NCBI RefSeq assembly: GCF_029533155.1
Contig: NZ_JAIZDB010000021.1
Span: 1 to 55,737 of the forward strand
DNA: 55,737 nucleotides
Reading direction: 5' to 3'
From: Psychrobacillus antarcticus
GTDB taxonomy: Bacteria; Bacillota; Bacilli; Bacillales_A; Planococcaceae
Position numbers and translations under genes: made by a program. The notes beneath the pieces were generated by a model. That model had not been told where the DNA came from. It was given only the letters and a program-made list of their open reading frames with translations, and ran no database searches. Below, piece after piece: positions 52,560 to 55,737 of this stretch. The first letter of the stretch is position 1, and each line of letters starts with the position of its first letter.

Positions 52560-53768
52560 TTAAGGAGTGTAATCTACTCCTTCAGAATATCTATTTCCTG
52601 CATTCCATAATAAGTATTCTTTGATACCTGCTTCGTTTAATGCCTTAATCTGAGCCTCTACTTCTTCTTTACCATAAGGTTGATAATTGCCTGCCCCTAA
52701 ATACGAAGCAGTAAAATCTTGCAGCCATGGTCTTGATACAGGAGGATTTTCAAGCACTGCTAGTATTGCATTTTCAGCTTTTGCGTATTCTTGTACTAAT
52801 CTGTAGGGCTCTAAATCTGGTTTTACAATTCCAAAGTAAGAAGTCCAATGACTTGGGTAGATCATGGAAGAAATAACATCCACATTTCCAGAGATTTTAC
52901 TGAAGTTTTGTCCAATTCCTGGTGCTTCCGGTAAAGTGGCAGAATAACCGAAGATATCAACCGATAATTGCGCACCATATGGTCTAAGTTTTTCTCTTGC
53001 ATAAGCTACAAAATCCGTAACCGCTGAAACCCTACGTTGAACTAGATCTAACTCCGAAGTTTCATATTTACCCATTGAGTATTTTAATGTGGTTTCTCTG
53101 TTCTCAAACCCTTCAGGAAAACGAACGTAATCAAATTGGATTTCCTTAAAGCCCATTTTAGCAGCCTCGATAGCAATTTCCACATTATAATCCCATACCT
53201 CTTGCATAAATGGATTTACGAATGCTTCACCACGTCCGTTTTTCCAAACCGATGCACCTTCTACAAATGACCATTCAGGCTTTCTCTCTGCAAGCTCCGT
53301 ATCCTTGAAGATAACGATTCGAGCTATAGGATAGATCTGTTTCTCTTCCATTGTCTTTAGCATTTTTTGTGGATCTTTTATGTATCGTTTCCCAATATTA
53401 TACTTTGCCAAAGGGGAATCTTCTGATGGGACGTATGTAAGATTTCCAAAATCATCTTTAATGTCAATAACCATTGCATTCAAGTCCGTTGTATCCATTA
53501 AATTCACTAAGTTATTAAAGCGTTCTCCCCCTGCGGAATGTCCTGTTACATACACGCCTCTAACGGCATCTGGATATTCAAAAGTATAACCAGAGTCATA
53601 TATAAACAATTTGGAAGAAGATACGATTGTTTCATCTATTGCTTGAAAATTAAATTCTTTTGTTGAAAAGTCCTTGGAAAACAAAGTTGTCTCTGCCTTA
53701 CCTGTACCAGGTAGTAATAAAGTCATCGCAATTGATGCAGAAGCTATAAAACTAAAATTTTTTTTCAT
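52560..53768 (-). CDS. Secreted putative glycoside hydrolase, DUF4015
   Basis: The 402 residues from the ATG at 53768 (aaggaaaggaattatatt) begin with a signal peptide MKKNFSFIASASIAMTLLL cleaved near GKAE. The TIM-barrel-like DUF4015 domain follows: RGVYVTGHSAGGERF, VIDIKDDFGN, IQFDYVRFPEG, DVISSMIYPSHW and EYLLWNAGNRYS. The Asp/Glu positions resemble those of GH-H families, but no activity is established. A cell-wall or exopolysaccharide substrate is plausible. Confidence 0.88.
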   Translation of the reverse strand: MKKNFSFIASASIAMTLLLPGTGKAETTLFSKDFSTKEFNFQAIDETIVSSSKLFIYDSGYTFEYPDAVRGVYVTGHSAGGERFNNLVNLMDTTDLNAMVIDIKDDFGNLTYVPSEDSPLAKYNIGKRYIKDPQKMLKTMEEKQIYPIARIVIFKDTELAERKPEWSFVEGASVWKNGRGEAFVNPFMQEVWDYNVEIAIEAAKMGFKEIQFDYVRFPEGFENRETTLKYSMGKYETSELDLVQRRVSAVTDFVAYAREKLRPYGAQLSVDIFGYSATLPEAPGIGQNFSKISGNVDVISSMIYPSHWTSYFGIVKPDLEPYRLVQEYAKAENAILAVLENPPVSRPWLQDFTASYLGAGNYQPYGKEEVEAQIKALNEAGIKEYLLWNAGNRYSEGVDYTP

Positions 53769-53969
53769 ATAATATAATTCCTTTCCTTGATATCCTTTCA
53801 TTCTAACAATTCATGAACCTGAATGAAAGTGTCAATTGGCCAAAATAGTTTAGATTACTAGAAATATTGGGTTTATTCTAAACTGGCAATGAATAATGGT
53901 AGATAACATTTAATATACACTGTAATTCTTTAAGAAAATCAACCGGTCCTTTAGACAAAAGTGTAGATA

Positions 53970-54100
53970 TGCCGTTGGTTTCCGCTCCGAGCGGACGCTT
54001 TCCGTGGGCACGGCTTCAGCCGCTTCCCTCGCTCCGCTCAGTCCAGGGTCTTCAGCTCGCGCTGTTCCCACTGGAGTCGCCGCTCTGCGCTCCAATCAAT
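53970..54100 (-). repeat. GC-rich repeat module, inverted orientation
   Basis: Read on the minus strand it runs ggagcgcagagcggcgactcc, aacagcgcgagctgaag, gaagccgtgcccacgg and aaagcgtccgctcggagcgg in that order (each piece given separately). This is the common Bacillaceae 'gcggcgactcc...gtgcccacggaaagcgtcc' intergenic unit. It opposes the plus-oriented units on either side. An apparent ORF here (53910-54095) is an artefact of its GC content. Confidence 0.8.
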
Positions 54101-54279
54101 TAGATCCACTTTAGATAAACGTATAATTAGATTTAAACCACCTAAATATACGTGTTTTATCTTAAAATTAGTAAGGATGAAAGGGATTCCCATCGAAGAA
54201 AATCCACTTTCTACCTTCCTAATAAAATAGTGTTCCTAACCAAGCAGACGGTTTTATCCCTACATTTAACTTGGACCAC

Positions 54280-54585
54280 TCTTATCATCTAAGCGAGAAG
54301 CTATGCTAAATCTTATGATTGAGTACTACTCACTATATTGATTGAAGCGCAAGGCGGCTACTCCAGCGAGATTAGCTTGAGCTGAAGACCCCAAAGGAGC
54401 ACAGCGACGAGGAGGCTAAAGCAAAGCCCGCGGAGGCCAACAGGATGTTGGTCACGAAGGCGTTACCACACGAGGTGGCGCTCTTAGCCTTTGTTCCATC
54501 GCCTGAAGCGGAAATCATTAGTACTATCCAATACTTCAAGTATCAAGCCCCAGTGAACACGTTACATTTTTATATACTTTCTAAG
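54280..54585 (+). repeat. Composite repeat fragment F1 (GC-rich plus terminal modules only)
   Basis: It begins with the spacer motif ccactcttatcatctaagcg shared with copies B and E, then a GC-rich unit, gccaacaggatgttggtc (54436-54453), gaggtggcgctcttagcc and the cctgaagcggaaatc ending. It directly abuts the start of copy F2, so two repeats are arranged head to tail. Confidence 0.82.
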
Positions 54586-55331
54586 AAAAACCGGACAAAA
54601 AACGCCCGGTACTTTAGGATCTAAACCTGTTTCTACTGTTTTCGAAGGGCTTTGGACAGACTTATTGCTATATAATTACCGTTTGATTTTTTAAAGATGC
54701 TGGTCGTGACTGAAGTCACGACCAGCATCTTTTTTTCTCGGTAATCTTATGGCTATTGACTCTCCGTCGCCCTTCTACAACTTTTAGAAACGGGTTAGTT
54801 CATTTTTGGGGTAACTAGAGAAAAGATACTATCCTAATAATAGAGGATAGATGATGACAGTCTAAGTACGCGACATCTTGGTGCTCCTGCGCAAAGCTCG
54901 ACGCAAAATAAAAAACATTTCGCAACGACTGCCTGACCCGCATCGTGCGGGCCTGAAGATGCAATTTCGTTCGCTATTTCGCTTCTTTATTGGGCAGACA
55001 CTTACTATTTTTCTATTTTTTCCACTAGTAAAAAAGGAGTACTACTCACTTAATTGATTGGAGTGCAGGGTGGCGACTCCTGTGGGAACAGCAAATGTTT
55101 TCTGCACCGATAGCGAAGCGACAGGTGCACGAGCTGAAAGCCCCGCAGGAACGTTTGAAAGAGACAAAGGCTAAGAGCGCCACATCGCGATCGCAACGCC
55201 TTCGTGACCAACATCCTGTTGGCCCGAGGAGATTGAAGCCGTGCCCACGGAAAGCGTCCAAATGTAACGGAAATCAGTAGTATTAATCATTCTTAAAAGC
55301 CCTGTAAAACTGGTGTTCATGCTGTTTTTTT
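54585..55331 (+). repeat. Composite intergenic repeat, copy F2, interrupted by an IS
   Basis: It has the order ccggacaaaaaacgcccgg hairpin (54591-54609), nested-stem module (54624-54796), cctgcgcaaagctcgacgc/cccgcatcgtgcggg module (54888-54951), a GC-rich module carrying an internal inverted segment (55164-55224), and the terminal aatcagtagtattaatcattc. It stops at 55331, where the insertion sequence begins inside the stretch gctgtatttttaaatac seen intact in copy C. Confidence 0.87.
54624..54796 (+). repeat. Nested-stem module, copy F2
   Basis: All four stems are present: AACCTGTTTCTA (54624) / TAGAAACGGGTT (54785, one U-G pair), GAAGGGC (54644) / GCCCTTC (54769), ATTACCG (54675) / CGGTAAT (54739), and the 19-bp central stem (54693-54732) identical to copy C. 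A TTTTTTTCTCGG run follows the central stem. Confidence 0.88.
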
Positions 55332-55737
55332 GGTTCTACGTCAAATGTTGGGGTGAAGTAAAATTTCCTTCACCTTAACCAACATGAGTTCCAATCTTTT
55401 TATACTTGTGCGTTAGTAATATTTTAGCTCGAAATCTCAAGAAATTTCGATAACCAAATGCGTTTCTTTTAATCACTTTTGTCAAATTATTAATGCCTTC
55501 TAAAAAACCATTAGAATAGTTGTAAACAAAGCTATTAAGAATTTCTACTTGCCAATTTTGTAGCGTTTTTATAGCCTTATTGAATTCCGGAATATCCACT
55601 TGTTTTACATGCTCATAAAAAGCATATAATGTTTCTTTGGTCTGGAGGATTTCCTCTGGACCATTCTCTTTTGCTTGAGTAAACCATAGTTGAAAGGCTT
55701 CCTTCAATTCATAGGCCTGCTTTAATTCTTCAGACAT
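55332..55737 (-). mobile_element. ISL3-type insertion sequence, terminal part only
   Basis: The element's end is GGTTCTACGTCAAATGTTGG (from 55332), the GGnTCT... form usual for ISL3-family inverted repeats. The transposase gene ends 43 bases inside it. The rest extends past the window. It has inserted into composite repeat F2. The expected 8-bp target duplication cannot be tested from one end. Confidence 0.82.
55375..55737 (-). CDS. ISL3-family transposase (partial in window)
   Basis: The 120 visible residues are the C-terminal part of an ISL3 transposase: NSFVYNYSNGFLEGINNLTK (family signature; Glu of the DDE triad in FLEGINN), VIKRNAFGYRNFLRFRAKIL. The reading frame begins with a Met codon at the window's last three bases, but a full ISL3 transposase is about 400 residues, so the gene must continue beyond the window. 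No frameshift is seen in the visible part. Confidence 0.87.
   Translation of the reverse strand: MSEELKQAYELKEAFQLWFTQAKENGPEEILQTKETLYAFYEHVKQVDIPEFNKAIKTLQNWQVEILNSFVYNYSNGFLEGINNLTKVIKRNAFGYRNFLRFRAKILLTHKYKKIGTHVG

Noticed and set aside
53910-54095. 61-codon minus-strand ORF rich in Arg, Ala and Glu
   Set aside because: It is the translated GC-rich intergenic repeat unit. Composition is unlike any neighbouring gene and there is no RBS.
55046-55280. Overlapping ORFs on both strands in repeat copy F2
   Set aside because: They occupy repeat sequence including the inverted 60-bp segment, so no coding signal is expected.

Overview
This window is a chromosomal segment of a low-GC, endospore-forming member of the Bacillales. 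Protein wording and gene order point to the Planococcaceae/Bacillaceae border (Psychrobacillus, Lysinibacillus or Sporosarcina type); this placement comes from recognising families and Bacillus subtilis synteny, not from a database search. Sporulation genes (spoVIF, spoVAC-AD-AEb, a CotY/CotZ coat gene, a YhcN-like lipoprotein, a YjcZ protein, a Spo0E-like phosphatase, an orphan sporulation-type kinase) and competence/stress genes (spx, mecA, coiA, spxH) support this. No rRNA, tRNA or CRISPR array was found.

Layout. 1-275: end of an intergenic repeat. 276-11.3 kb: mostly minus-strand housekeeping genes with ykuL/ykuF/ykyB/cheV/ykwC synteny (DarB c-di-AMP receptor, FadH, a PAS-GGDEF-EAL protein, YkyB, a BASS transporter, CheV, YkwC), then an overlapping Spo0E-like/MoxR/DUF58/DUF4129 operon. 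11.4-20.3 kb: YkvS, a CPBP protease, a lipoprotein, an MhqR-like regulator, a KinD-like kinase, a radical SAM protein, KtrD, and TerC/YkoY behind a manganese (yybP-ykoY) riboswitch. 20-31 kb: an SDR reductase, the SwrC RND pump, RF3, an M42 peptidase, an aldehyde dehydrogenase, an AlkA-type glycosylase and a lipoprotein nuclease. 31.9-34.3 kb: YutG, then yjcH-yjcG-yjcF. 34.4-39.1 kb: a sporulation island. 39-52 kb: mgtE followed by the conserved yjb stress/competence block (yjbO, nadK, yjbM, yjbL, yjbK, yjbJ, yjbI, spxH, pepF, coiA, mecA, spx). 52.5-55.7 kb: a DUF4015 protein, a 1.5 kb repeat field and the end of an ISL3-type insertion sequence.

Functional links. SpxH and Spx are adaptor and substrate of the same proteolytic control circuit, and MecA is a Clp adaptor of the competence pathway that CoiA serves. 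The spoVA cluster with its upstream lipoprotein gene has an excellent forespore (SigG/SigF-type) promoter. DarB and KtrD both belong to potassium/c-di-AMP physiology, and YjbM makes (p)ppGpp.

The most unusual content is non-coding. At least six copies of a 0.5-0.9 kb composite intergenic repeat lie in this window, all in the same orientation. Five contain a nested-stem module in which three arm pairs enclose a central 16-20 bp hairpin. The stem changes between copies in a base-pair-preserving way, as expected of a structure under selection. I do not recognise it as a named RNA or MITE. A separate exact 21-bp-period tandem array sits between swrC and prfC.
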